Source: Thermoguttaceae bacterium (GTDB lineage Bacteria > Planctomycetota > Planctomycetia > Pirellulales > Thermoguttaceae). Taken from it: a stretch of 64,000 bases of DNA. Location of the stretch: NCBI GenBank assembly GCA_017408405.1, contig JAFQUP010000217.1, positions 19,188-83,187 on the forward strand, read 5' to 3'. The notes under the pieces are model-generated. The model did not search any database, was not told the origin of the DNA, and saw only the letters and a list, made by a program, of their open reading frames with translations. Shown one piece after another: positions 30,756 through 39,406 of this stretch (position 1 is the first letter of the stretch; every line of letters starts with the position of its first letter). The translations under genes and the position numbers were made by a program.

Positions 30756-33700
30756 ATGACAGAACTGACTCGCGACGAAATTGCTGAAAAATATCTCGAA
30801 ACGATTCCATACTCTCTTTATCCGGTTCAGGAAGAAGCGCTTTTGGCATGGTTTTCCTCGAAACAGGGTATTTTGGTCTGTGCGCCGACCGGGACTGGAA
30901 AAACACTCATCGCGGAAGCCGCGGTTTTTGAAGCACTTACGACGGGAAAACGCACGTACTACACGACGCCGTTGATCGCGCTGACGGATCAGAAATTTCG
31001 CGAACTTCAGGAATCAGCCGTTCGTTGGGGATTTTCCGCGAATGACATCGGTTTGGTGACGGGAAACCATAAGGTGAATCCGGAGGCGAAAGTTTTGGTC
31101 GTGGTGGCGGAGATTCTTTTTAACCGTTTGCTTCATCCCGAGGATTTTGATGATTTTCAGGACGTTCATTCGGTCGTCATGGACGAATTCCATAATTTTA
31201 ACGATCCGGAACGCGGAATCGTTTGGGAATTTTCATTAGCCCTGCTTCCTCCTCATATCCGCCTTCTTCTTTTGTCCGCGACGGTTGGAAACGCGGGGCA
31301 ATTCGCGAATTGGCTGGAATTTGAACATCAGCATAAGCTGGAGGTGGTTCAGAGCGAAGAACGTAAAGTTCCGCTGGTTTTTCAGTGGGTTGGCGATCAG
31401 ACGCTCGTGGAGCAGATTCAGTTAATGTGTCTTGGGAATGAAGAGGAACGAATGACGCCGGCGCTGGTTTTCTGTTTCAACCGAGATGAGTGCTGGCGCG
31501 TAGCGGAGGAAATTCGCGGCAAGGATTTGATTACGCCGGAGGTGAAATCCAGACTGATGGCGGAGCTTGCCCGATTTGACTGGTCGCAGGGAGCGGGTCC
31601 GAAGCTGAAGCAGCTTCTGGTTCGCGGAGTTGGAGTTCATCACGCGGGTATCCTTCCCAAATATCGGAGAGTCGTGGAGTATCTTTTTCAACAGAAACTT
31701 CTGGCCGTATGCACGTGCACAGAAACGCTTTCCGCGGGGATTAATCTGCCCGCGCGCTCAGTCGTTCTTCCGAGCATCATGAAAGGTCCGGCAGGAAAAC
31801 AGTCGATTATTGATCCTGGGAGTGCTCACCAGATTTTTGGACGCGCGGGAAGGCCGCAGTTTGATACTCAAGGGCATGTTTTTGTTCTGTGCCATGAGGA
31901 TGACGTTCAGATTCTTCGCTGGCAGGAGAAATTTAACCGGCTCCCGGCGGATTCCAAGGATCCGAAAATTCTGGCGGAAAAGAAAGCCCTTAAACGAAAG
32001 CAGCCGAAACGAAATCCGAATATTCAGTACTGGTCGGAGCAGCAGTTCAATAAATTGCGCAGCGCGCCGGCTGGAAATTTGGAAAGTAAAGGGCTTGTCC
32101 CATGGCGGATGCTGGCGTTCATGCTTCATGTTTCACCAGAAGTTGAGAGACTTCGCGAGTTGGTAAAAAAGCGGCTTCTTTTCGGCAAAAAGATGACAGA
32201 TGCCCAGTGTGACCTTGAAAAAATGCTGGGTACGCTCTGGAGCGCGAATTACGTGAAACTGGAACCGGAACCGCCGGAAGACTGGTTCCCGTCTCTGCCG
32301 CGTCCGGATCGGGAGAAAATGGCCGTGAGTGCTCCGCCGCTTCCTGAAAAGGAGGAGATTTTTTCTGTTTCGCGGGAAGAATCGAAGGCGGACCATGAAA
32401 ACGCGGAGCGGATCGCGGAGGGTAATGAGACTTCGGATAAGGTTGAAACTTCAGCGGGCGAGAGGGCGGCTGGAGCGGAGAAAACCGAGGATGAAAAGGG
32501 AATTCGTTTGGAAACGTCTTCCAAGAGTAAGGGAACGCCGAGTTTGGAAATGTGGAAAATTTCTCGTGCCAAGGGAAGTGACGGGCCGGCCATTAGTGTC
32601 CCTAAAGCTGCGAAAAAGCATGTTTCAAAACCGAAACAAACTGGTTTTGGGGTTGGACTTTTTGACGACCTGGCAGAAGAAGAAATCCCGGAAGGATTTA
32701 GAGTAAGCGACAAGGGAAAAAATGAAGAGGCTGCCAAATCGGTTTTTTACGCGAAACCGAAAGCCAAGCCGGTGATTTCCCTTTTGGATTGGGGTAAAAA
32801 AGAGGAAAAAACAGCAGAAAAGAAGGACGATTCCCTTTCCGGATTTCACTATGAAAAATCCCAATCCGGATTTGGTTCGGGACTGCTTGGCGATTTCGAG
32901 ACAGACGGAGCCTCTGACGCGGTTAGTGAAAATGGTACGGAAGAAAATCTTCCGGAAACGAAAGCGGATGCTGCGCGGAATATTTCAGGGACGGATACTT
33001 CTCTTTCTTCTGGCAGTCTTCTTGCCGGTCTGACACTTGGCGGCGGGATTCAGCCGGCATTAAGTAAGAAAAAGTCAGTGAAATCAGATATTCCTAAAAA
33101 ATCTTCATCGCCCGTCGTTTCTCCATCCGTTTCCTCAAAGGAAAAAATGACTGTTTCGGCTGATATTGAGGTTTTGACTCAAAATAACGAATCATCCGTG
33201 AAGGAAAAAAATGAAAAGGAAGAGTCTTCCAAACCGTATGTTTTTATTAATGGAGCGGCAGTTCTCGCTTCAAGTGTGAAACATGAGGAGGAAAAACCTG
33301 TTTATGTTCCGCGGCTGGCGGTCCCGACGGAGAAAATGGTTCCAATGGCTCAGCTTCGCGGGGTTCATCCCATTTACGGTTCATGGCTTTTGAATTATCT
33401 TCCGCACGCGGACCGTAAGGAACGTCTTCAGGCTTTTGAAAGTATTCTTGAGCTTCCTTACTCATTGGGGCCGGCAATTCGTGTTCCGTTTCAGGAGGAT
33501 CTTCCACGCGGCAGACTTGCGTGCGGATTTCTGGACACACGGCTTCTGGATCTTGGTCTTGCCGTTCCTGGGGAACTGATCGCGCTCACGCCGGAGGAAC
33601 GGCGAGAACGGCGAGAGGCGGGACTCGAACCGATCTATACTTTGACGTTTGCGGACAAACTGTTTCGTCTTTTCCAGCATGAATTTCCACTCGTGACGGA

Positions 33701-33986
33701 TCTTCGAGTCTGGCCGTGCTGGGTGGCTGGTGAGATTTTGCGTTTCAACGGAAAATTTAATACTTTCATTGGCGCGAAAGGGCTTCAGAAACAGGAAGGA
33801 ATGATTTTCCGACACCTTCTGCGTCTGATTCTGCTTTTAGGGGAATTCATTGATTTGGATTTGCCTGATGGTGACCGGGAAGAATGGCGGAAGGATCTTT
33901 CCGAGATTATTGAAGTGCTCACGAAAACGTGCGAATCCGCAGACCCGTCCGGGACGCGCCAGGTTTTGGAAGAAGGACTTCACTAA
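30756..33986 (+). CDS. Large Ski2-like superfamily 2 DExH-box helicase
   Basis: The 1076-residue protein has a Ski2-type helicase core: Walker A APTGTGKT (43-50), DEFH box at 143-146 (MDEFHNF), LSATVGN motif III, VHHAGILPKYRR, ETLSAGINLPAR and QIFGRAGRPQFD (motifs IV-VI). These features relate it to bacterial DEAD/DEAH helicases allied to Ski2/Mtr4 that unwind RNA. From about residue 520 to 860 the sequence is a low-complexity Glu/Lys/Ser-rich insertion with repeated GFG.GL phrases (TGFGVGLFDD, SGFGSGLLGD). A conserved C-terminal domain resumes at about 865 (RLAVPTEKMVPMAQLRGVHP). It is a single-gene unit. The insertion may be a flexible tether or binding platform; its role is unknown. Confidence 0.88.
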   Translation: MTELTRDEIAEKYLETIPYSLYPVQEEALLAWFSSKQGILVCAPTGTGKTLIAEAAVFEALTTGKRTYYTTPLIALTDQKFRELQESAVRWGFSANDIGLVTGNHKVNPEAKVLVVVAEILFNRLLHPEDFDDFQDVHSVVMDEFHNFNDPERGIVWEFSLALLPPHIRLLLLSATVGNAGQFANWLEFEHQHKLEVVQSEERKVPLVFQWVGDQTLVEQIQLMCLGNEEERMTPALVFCFNRDECWRVAEEIRGKDLITPEVKSRLMAELARFDWSQGAGPKLKQLLVRGVGVHHAGILPKYRRVVEYLFQQKLLAVCTCTETLSAGINLPARSVVLPSIMKGPAGKQSIIDPGSAHQIFGRAGRPQFDTQGHVFVLCHEDDVQILRWQEKFNRLPADSKDPKILAEKKALKRKQPKRNPNIQYWSEQQFNKLRSAPAGNLESKGLVPWRMLAFMLHVSPEVERLRELVKKRLLFGKKMTDAQCDLEKMLGTLWSANYVKLEPEPPEDWFPSLPRPDREKMAVSAPPLPEKEEIFSVSREESKADHENAERIAEGNETSDKVETSAGERAAGAEKTEDEKGIRLETSSKSKGTPSLEMWKISRAKGSDGPAISVPKAAKKHVSKPKQTGFGVGLFDDLAEEEIPEGFRVSDKGKNEEAAKSVFYAKPKAKPVISLLDWGKKEEKTAEKKDDSLSGFHYEKSQSGFGSGLLGDFETDGASDAVSENGTEENLPETKADAARNISGTDTSLSSGSLLAGLTLGGGIQPALSKKKSVKSDIPKKSSSPVVSPSVSSKEKMTVSADIEVLTQNNESSVKEKNEKEESSKPYVFINGAAVLASSVKHEEEKPVYVPRLAVPTEKMVPMAQLRGVHPIYGSWLLNYLPHADRKERLQAFESILELPYSLGPAIRVPFQEDLPRGRLACGFLDTRLLDLGLAVPGELIALTPEERRERREAGLEPIYTLTFADKLFRLFQHEFPLVTDLRVWPCWVAGEILRFNGKFNTFIGAKGLQKQEGMIFRHLLRLILLLGEFIDLDLPDGDREEWRKDLSEIIEVLTKTCESADPSGTRQVLEEGLH

Positions 33987-34051
33987 CTGGAGTTGGTTCC
34001 GTTGGATTTTTTCTTTAAGTCAGGCCGCGCTGTTTTGCGGTTTTGAATACC

Positions 34052-34212
34052 AGGACAACTTTCCAAAACTTAATTTCCAGAAAACAGTTAATTCCGCTTT
34101 TTACCTGTGTTTCTGGAAATTCCGTATTTTTCCGAGTATGCGGAACGTTTGGCGCCTTTTCAAATTCAAAACGTTCTCGTTTTTGCTTCTGGAAAGCAGT
34201 CTTGGAGGGGCC
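34052..34212 (+). repeat. Dispersed intergenic repeat, copy B
   Basis: A full-length copy: ACTTTCCAAAACTTAATTTC, TTTCTGGAAATTCCGTATTT, CCGAGTATGCGGAACG, CTTTTCAAATTCAAAACG, TTCTCGTTTTTGC and AGCAGTCTTGG occur in the same order as in the other copies. It lies between convergent genes. Confidence 0.7.
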
Positions 34213-34220
34213 GTAAACAG

Positions 34221-34254
34221 AAAAAAGCCCGGGCCAAATGGCATATCGGGCTTT
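34221..34254 (-). terminator. Rho-independent terminator of the sigma factor gene
   Basis: AAAGCCCG (34224-34231) pairs with CGGGCTTT (34247-34254). On the reverse strand the stem ends in six T residues. It lies 42 bases after the stop codon. Confidence 0.8.
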
Positions 34255-34295
34255 GATCAGGCAGGAAATATGATTTTTTTCAGGATTTGAGCCGT

Positions 34296-35081
34296 TCAGA
34301 CCGTAAATTCCGGTTTTCGCTCACTTAATGTTCCCTGGAGGCGCTGAACGATACTGCTGTGGATTTGACTGACTCGGCTTTCACTCAAATCCAGAGTCAT
34401 TCCGATTTCTTTCATGGTCATGTCCTGATAGTAATAGAGCAAAAGAATCAGACGTTCGTTTCTTTTCAATCCCTTCGTAACCAGACGCATTGTGTCGATT
34501 TTCTGAAGTCGGCTGGTAGGATCTTCCCCTCGCTGATCTTCAAGCACATCCAGCTCGCTCACCTCTTTCGAGCCGTCGGTTTCACACCATTTTTTATTCA
34601 GACTGACGACACTTGCCGTATTGGCTTCTTTCGCCATTTTTTCAAATTCATCCGCAGAGACACCGAGATAATCTGCCAGTTCTTCATCCGTCGGCTTTCG
34701 GCCGAGTTTATCGTCAAGCTCCTTCGTTGCTTCGTTAATTCGTTTGGCCTTGGTACGTACCAAACGCGGAACCCAGTCCATATTTCTTAATTCATCAAGC
34801 ATCGCGCCGCGAATTCGCGGAGCGCAGTAGGTCTCAAACTTTACGTCACGAGTCAAATCAAAAGCATCAATAGCGTCCATCAGACCGAAAACGCCGGCCG
34901 AGACCAAATCATCAAGTTCCACACCGTCCGGAAGACGCTGCCACACTTTCTGCGCGTGGTAACGCACGAGCGGAAGATAGTTTTCAACCAGTAAATTTCG
35001 TGTTTCCTGGTTTTGAGGATCCATTTTGTATTCTTCCCACCACTGTGCGACAGCTTCCGAATTGGAATTGACAGCAACCAT
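34296..35081 (-). CDS. RNA polymerase sigma factor of the FliA/WhiG (sigma-28) type
   Basis: The 261-residue protein starts at an ATG 5 bases after GGAGG (35087-35091); an ORF start 11 codons upstream has no such site. Region 2 is clear (YLPLVRYHAQKVWQRLPDGV, then LDDLVSAGVFGLMDAIDAFD), and the KFETYCAPRIRGAMLDELR segment is diagnostic of FliA-type sigma factors. Region 3 (AKRINEATKELDDKLGRKPT) and region 4 (LSESRVSQIHSSIVQRL) complete the protein. FliA directs flagellar or developmental genes in most bacteria; no flagellar gene or anti-sigma factor is present here. It is a single-gene unit with a terminator. About 100 bp upstream lies a stem of GCCGATT/AATCGGC (35191-35223). Confidence 0.92.
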   Translation of the reverse strand: MVAVNSNSEAVAQWWEEYKMDPQNQETRNLLVENYLPLVRYHAQKVWQRLPDGVELDDLVSAGVFGLMDAIDAFDLTRDVKFETYCAPRIRGAMLDELRNMDWVPRLVRTKAKRINEATKELDDKLGRKPTDEELADYLGVSADEFEKMAKEANTASVVSLNKKWCETDGSKEVSELDVLEDQRGEDPTSRLQKIDTMRLVTKGLKRNERLILLLYYYQDMTMKEIGMTLDLSESRVSQIHSSIVQRLQGTLSERKPEFTV

Positions 35082-35091
35082 TGATTCCTCC

Positions 35092-37348
35092 ATGTTTAAA
35101 GATTTCTTGCCCAATCACAATCTGCTTGCCTGGTCAACGTTCGTGAAAAGACGCGAATTTCGAATTCTCCGGTCAAAAGGAATTTTGGGTGCCGATTCCA
35201 TTTACTTTTTAAGTGAAATCGGCAGCGAAAACTCCAAACCATAGGCCTCGCGGTTTCCGCGGACACTTGGGGTGAATCTGGAATTATTCCTTCGCGATTT
35301 TCATGAAGGTTGGGAAGAGGCAGACTCTTTCCGTTTTCTGCTGTTTAAGCAGATTTCCCTCAGGAGAAAAACGTTCACATTTTGTGAAAGGACCTTGCCA
35401 ATCTTTTTCCATTCATTTCCGTACTTCAGGAAAAAGATGTCCTGGTATCGAAAAAAAGAGCGATTGTCTTCTTTTCGAAATTTATTTGTTTGGCTGGTTA
35501 ATTTTAATTTGCGCTTTGCCGAGAATCAAATCCGGGAAAACGCAAAAGTAGAAACTGAATTTCCGATGAATTTCTGTTTCAGGGAGTTGGCAAAACTTAA
35601 TTTCCGGAAAAGGGATAATTTTGATTTTTGACAGTATTTCCGAAAGTCACGCGTATTTCCGAGCGCACGGAACTCCTGGTGCCTTTCAAAAATTTAAAAA
35701 CTCTCATTTTCACCCACTGAAAAGCCGTTTGGGAACGTTTCTTTAATTTGATCCGGTCTTTGGGATCAAGAGTCCGATGGAAATTTTGCGTTCCCGCCAA
35801 AAGGACGATTCCCATTAAGTGCCAAATTTCTCAATAGTTAAATCACAATTGGGAATAATGACACATTAATTCCGGGATAAAGACCTTTTGGGAATCTATC
35901 ATGTGCGAAATCCATGGTTTTCCAACGTAATTTCTGAAATTTATTCCAGAAAACGACAATTGAACGGCTCATTCGTAAAGGGTAAGTGAATACCAAGCGA
36001 AAAAATTTGTTGACCGTGTGTTCGTCGAACAATTTTCACTTGAGAACACTGTTTTCAAATATCCTTCCGTTTTGAAATTAAAGTATTGAAATTAATGTAC
36101 TTGGGACAATATTGGGTAACAGAGCATCCACTGGATGTTCTTTCGCCCAGATAATTATCCAAACTTTTGCGTTAAGGTGATTTTCTTTCAGTCAACAGAG
36201 GAATGGAACTTACGGAACAGGACCAGTCATCCAAAATGATTTCCCGCGTTTGGGGAGATTTTCTCTCCGAAAACAGAGTTAAACCATTCTGTGAATTTTC
36301 CGTTATCCGGAATTTTCTGAATTTTCAGTCAGTGACTTTCCCGTATTCGAAATCTATCGAACCGATTCAGTAAATCTCCAATGTCCGAAACATGAATTCC
36401 AATTGAATAAAAGTTTTTATTGCCAATCGTGAGTGATCCGCTTGGTTCAGCAGCCTCTCAAATTGGAAGGAAAATTTTTAATGGATGGAATTTTCTCGAA
36501 GGCACGAGCCAATTATGGAAATATCGCGCAAAACGAGAGGAAATCCAAACGCAAAAGTGCAATGAAAAACGAAACGAGACCTGCGGACTAAAGGTTTTTC
36601 GTCAATGAATCCCTGAAAAATCCCAAAATTCCAATCTGTTAATACCTCATAAATTTCACGATGTTAATTCCGCGCGAAATAATTTTATTTTGGTATTTCA
36701 TTGGAAGGGTCTGAAATCAGGAAACAGGGGTTTCCACAACGGTTTTTTTAACATAAAATGAATTTTACGCAATCTTGAATTACGCAATGGAAATTCGTAA
36801 AACAAAGAATCCGTTCATGGGAAGTACTGCTTTTGACAAATGAAAAAGCTGGAAACACAGCAAGAAACTGGAACAGCCGCTTTCATTAATCCGCTGATGA
36901 AATCTCGCTCATCATCAACTTACTAATAAAATCGGCATAACCTGCCCTTAAAGTTGAGCAGAAAAGAAATGAAAAGGGGATTTTTCTTCAAAATAAAAGG
37001 AAAATCTAAATTGATATAGGGTTTATCGGTCGTTCTTTCTCAATACGCAAGAAAACTTTCCAAAAAGTTCAAAATTTTGAAAAAAGTTTTTTCATTCGTA
37101 CTATTTAGAGTGTTTTTATCGATTGCTTGCGATTGGCAAAAGCGTAAATTGGATATTTTCTGGCGGAATAGAATATTGATGTTTATGTTGAATTTCAGAA
37201 TCCGCGGGATGGAAGTATCGGAAATAGAGGATTTATTCAGGGACGTTTCATTGAAAGGAAATTTTCAGTTTTTTAAGATTGGCATTCTTTATTTAAGATG
37301 AGTTTGGAAAAAAATTCAGAAAATTCTCAAAAATTTAGTTCCCGCTAC
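35092..37348. other. About 2.3 kb without a convincing gene
   Basis: This is by far the longest gap. It contains a dispersed repeat (35581-35746) and short frames only, including 35838-36032 (reverse), 36203-36373 (forward, 56 codons beginning MELTEQDQSS), 36420-36608 (forward) and 37077-37301 (forward). None has a good ribosome binding site plus recognisable sequence. A 9-bp direct repeat TTACGCAAT occurs twice at about 36764-36788. No tRNA or rRNA was found. A decayed gene or an unrecognised long RNA remains possible. Confidence 0.5.
35581..35746 (+). repeat. Dispersed intergenic repeat, copy C
   Basis: A full-length copy: GGCAAAACTTAATTTCCGG, ATAATTTTGATTTTTGACAG, ATTTCCGAAAGTCACGCG, GCGCACGGAACTCCTGG, TCAAAAATTTAAAAACTCTC and GCCGTTTGGGAACGTTTC followed by TTTAA. 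It is the best reference copy for aligning the family. Confidence 0.7.
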
Positions 37349-37376
37349 TTGCGAAAAAGAGATTTTCAGGCATAAT
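37349..37376 (+). promoter_or_regulatory. Sigma70-type promoter of the ABC permease-zwf unit
   Basis: TTGCGA (37349-37354) and CATAAT (37371-37376) are separated by 16 bp, about 45 bp before the ATG at 37419. Confidence 0.6.
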
Positions 37377-37418
37377 GAAAGAAAAAGTTTTTCAAATTCC
37401 TGTTTTTATTAAGTACTC

Positions 37419-39389
37419 ATGATTTTTGGTCCCATATTTCAGCGTGAGCTGGCGATTGCGCCGCGCCGCGCGAAACTTTACGCTTCACGTACCGCGTACA
37501 CCGTGTCGCTTCTTATCCTGACGGCAACGGCTTGGCTGATTGTTTCCGGTACTCAGCTTATTTCCGATATTGGGGACATGTCCCGATTCGGGAATTCTCT
37601 TTTCGCGCTGCTTGCTCCTCTTCAGCTTGTTCTCGCGATGTTTTTTTCCGCCATTTTCGCGGCGGGGAATGTTTCGCAGGAAAAAGATCGAAATACCTTG
37701 GTTCTTCTTTTACTTACGCGTATGAATAGCGCGGAACTTGTCCTTGGCAAATTGGGTTCCTCGCTTCTTCACCTTTTCGTGAATCTTTTGGCCGCGGCAC
37801 CGGTTTTTTTCATGATTCTCTGTTTTGGCGGAGTAAGTACGGAGCAGATTTTTCAGTGCCTGCTGATTACGTTTTCGGCAGTACTGATTTGCGGGGTTTT
37901 GGGAACATTCATCGCTTTTTGGCGTGAGCAGACCTTCCAGGCGGTTTCCATGACCTCTTTGATTCTTGTCGTATGGCTTGCCTTTGGGGAATGTCTTGCT
38001 TCCGGATTTTTTGGCGAAAGATTTGTTCTTCCGAGTTTTTCCTTTTCCACCTCTATTACGTGGAGCAGTTGGACTGCTCCTGAAGTTGCCTCTTTCCTCA
38101 GTCCTTGGCGGGCAATGCTTGGGATTACGCGTTTTTCCTCTGAAACCCTTCCATTTCCAATTGTGGCGGTCTCATTTTCGGCGGTTCTTTCCCTCTGGAC
38201 CATTTTTCGGGTGCGGGCGTGGAATAGTACGGAACAGCGCAGAGAAGAAACTCATCCCGTTCAAAAGAGGGACGTAACCTTTGAGCAAACCGCGGATGAA
38301 CCTTTCGAATTGTTCGAGGATGGGAGCCTTGAGGGAAGCCGGAAGGGAAATGGGAACCTTCAAAAAGAAACGGAAGAATCAAATGCGGCGGAAACGCGAA
38401 AAGATAAAATTGAGAACCAGAAAAAGGGCGTACCTGATTCCGCGTCAGAGAGATTTTCTGAAACCTCTTCGCAAACGGTTTCTGGTTTTGATGTTTCTTC
38501 CAGAAATGTTTGGGATAATCCGATTCTTTGGCGTGAAGTGTGCACGAAAGCATATGGTAAACGCGCGTTTCTGATTCGGTTAAGCTTTTTTCTTTTGTTT
38601 GGCGTAACGCTTTGGGGCGTTCACCAGCATTTGAGTCAGTTTGATTTGACTTTTTATCAGGAAAATGCCGCTGTTTTTCTTTTTTCGATGAAGGTTTTTA
38701 TTCCGCTTGCGCTTTTAGCTCTGGTTTTGGTCAATGCTCAGGCTGTTACTTCCATTACGGGAGAAAGAGACGGACGGGCAATTGATCTTCTGCTCGTCAC
38801 GGACCTTTCTCCAAAAGAGATTGTTTTTGGGAAACTTGGCGGGATTTTCTGGAATACGCGGGAGATCGTTTTGCTGCCACTTCTTTTTCTGGTTTACCTT
38901 TGCTGGCAAAACGTGGCTTCTGTGGAGATAACTATTTATCTTTTCCTTGGACTGATTGTTCTTTTCTTTTTCGCCGCGGTTTTGGGGATTCATTCCGGGA
39001 TGACTTATGCCGGGAGCAGGAGTGCCATTGGCGTGAGCATGGGAACTCTTTTCTTTCTCTTCGTAGGCGTGGCAGTCTGTCTGAGGATGATGCTTTCCAT
39101 GGGCGGTTCATTTCATGCCCAGCTTCAGCCGTTCCTGGCTTTTATGGCTGGTGGCGGATTGGCAATGTTCCTTGCGCTTGGGGCAAGAAATCCTTCTTCC
39201 GCGATTGGGGTTGCTTCTTTCGGATGTCCTTTCGCTACTTTTTATGCCATGAGCGCATTGATGATGAACTATACTTTGGGAGTTTTTCTGGTTGTTGCCG
39301 TAATGTACGGTTTCACGACTGCCGCGATGCTTATTCCGGCAATTTCTGAATTTGACATTGCGGTTCATCATGGAGGAAATGAAGATTGA
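37419..39389 (+). CDS. Fused ABC-2 type permease with two homologous halves
   Basis: The 656-residue protein has about twelve hydrophobic segments in two sets (15-265 and 385-645) separated by a 110-residue polar, Glu/Lys/Ser-rich linker. Both halves begin with a similar layout: an N-terminal FGPIFQRELAIAPR or NPILWREVCTKAYG phrase, then GNVSQEKDRNTLVLLLLTR in the first and SITGERDGRAIDLLLVTDL in the second. These are hallmarks of ABC-2/GldF-type permeases, which pair with a cytosolic ATPase. No ATPase gene is adjacent; upstream is the long non-coding stretch. Fusion of two permeases would give a complete membrane dimer in one chain. The substrate is unknown. It is followed 17 bp later by zwf. 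Confidence 0.82.
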   Translation: MIFGPIFQRELAIAPRRAKLYASRTAYTVSLLILTATAWLIVSGTQLISDIGDMSRFGNSLFALLAPLQLVLAMFFSAIFAAGNVSQEKDRNTLVLLLLTRMNSAELVLGKLGSSLLHLFVNLLAAAPVFFMILCFGGVSTEQIFQCLLITFSAVLICGVLGTFIAFWREQTFQAVSMTSLILVVWLAFGECLASGFFGERFVLPSFSFSTSITWSSWTAPEVASFLSPWRAMLGITRFSSETLPFPIVAVSFSAVLSLWTIFRVRAWNSTEQRREETHPVQKRDVTFEQTADEPFELFEDGSLEGSRKGNGNLQKETEESNAAETRKDKIENQKKGVPDSASERFSETSSQTVSGFDVSSRNVWDNPILWREVCTKAYGKRAFLIRLSFFLLFGVTLWGVHQHLSQFDLTFYQENAAVFLFSMKVFIPLALLALVLVNAQAVTSITGERDGRAIDLLLVTDLSPKEIVFGKLGGIFWNTREIVLLPLLFLVYLCWQNVASVEITIYLFLGLIVLFFFAAVLGIHSGMTYAGSRSAIGVSMGTLFFLFVGVAVCLRMMLSMGGSFHAQLQPFLAFMAGGGLAMFLALGARNPSSAIGVASFGCPFATFYAMSALMMNYTLGVFLVVAVMYGFTTAAMLIPAISEFDIAVHHGGNED

Positions 39390-39406
39390 CAGGAGAAAAA
39401 GATAGG

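Noticed and set aside
36203..36373. 56-codon forward ORF (MELTEQDQSS...)
   Set aside because: Reads somewhat like protein but the AGAGGA site touches the ATG, and there is no supporting context; kept only as a note within the gap entry.
37077..37301. 74-codon forward ORF before the ABC permease gene
   Set aside because: Phe/Arg-rich, no ribosome binding site, lies in the AT-rich gap.
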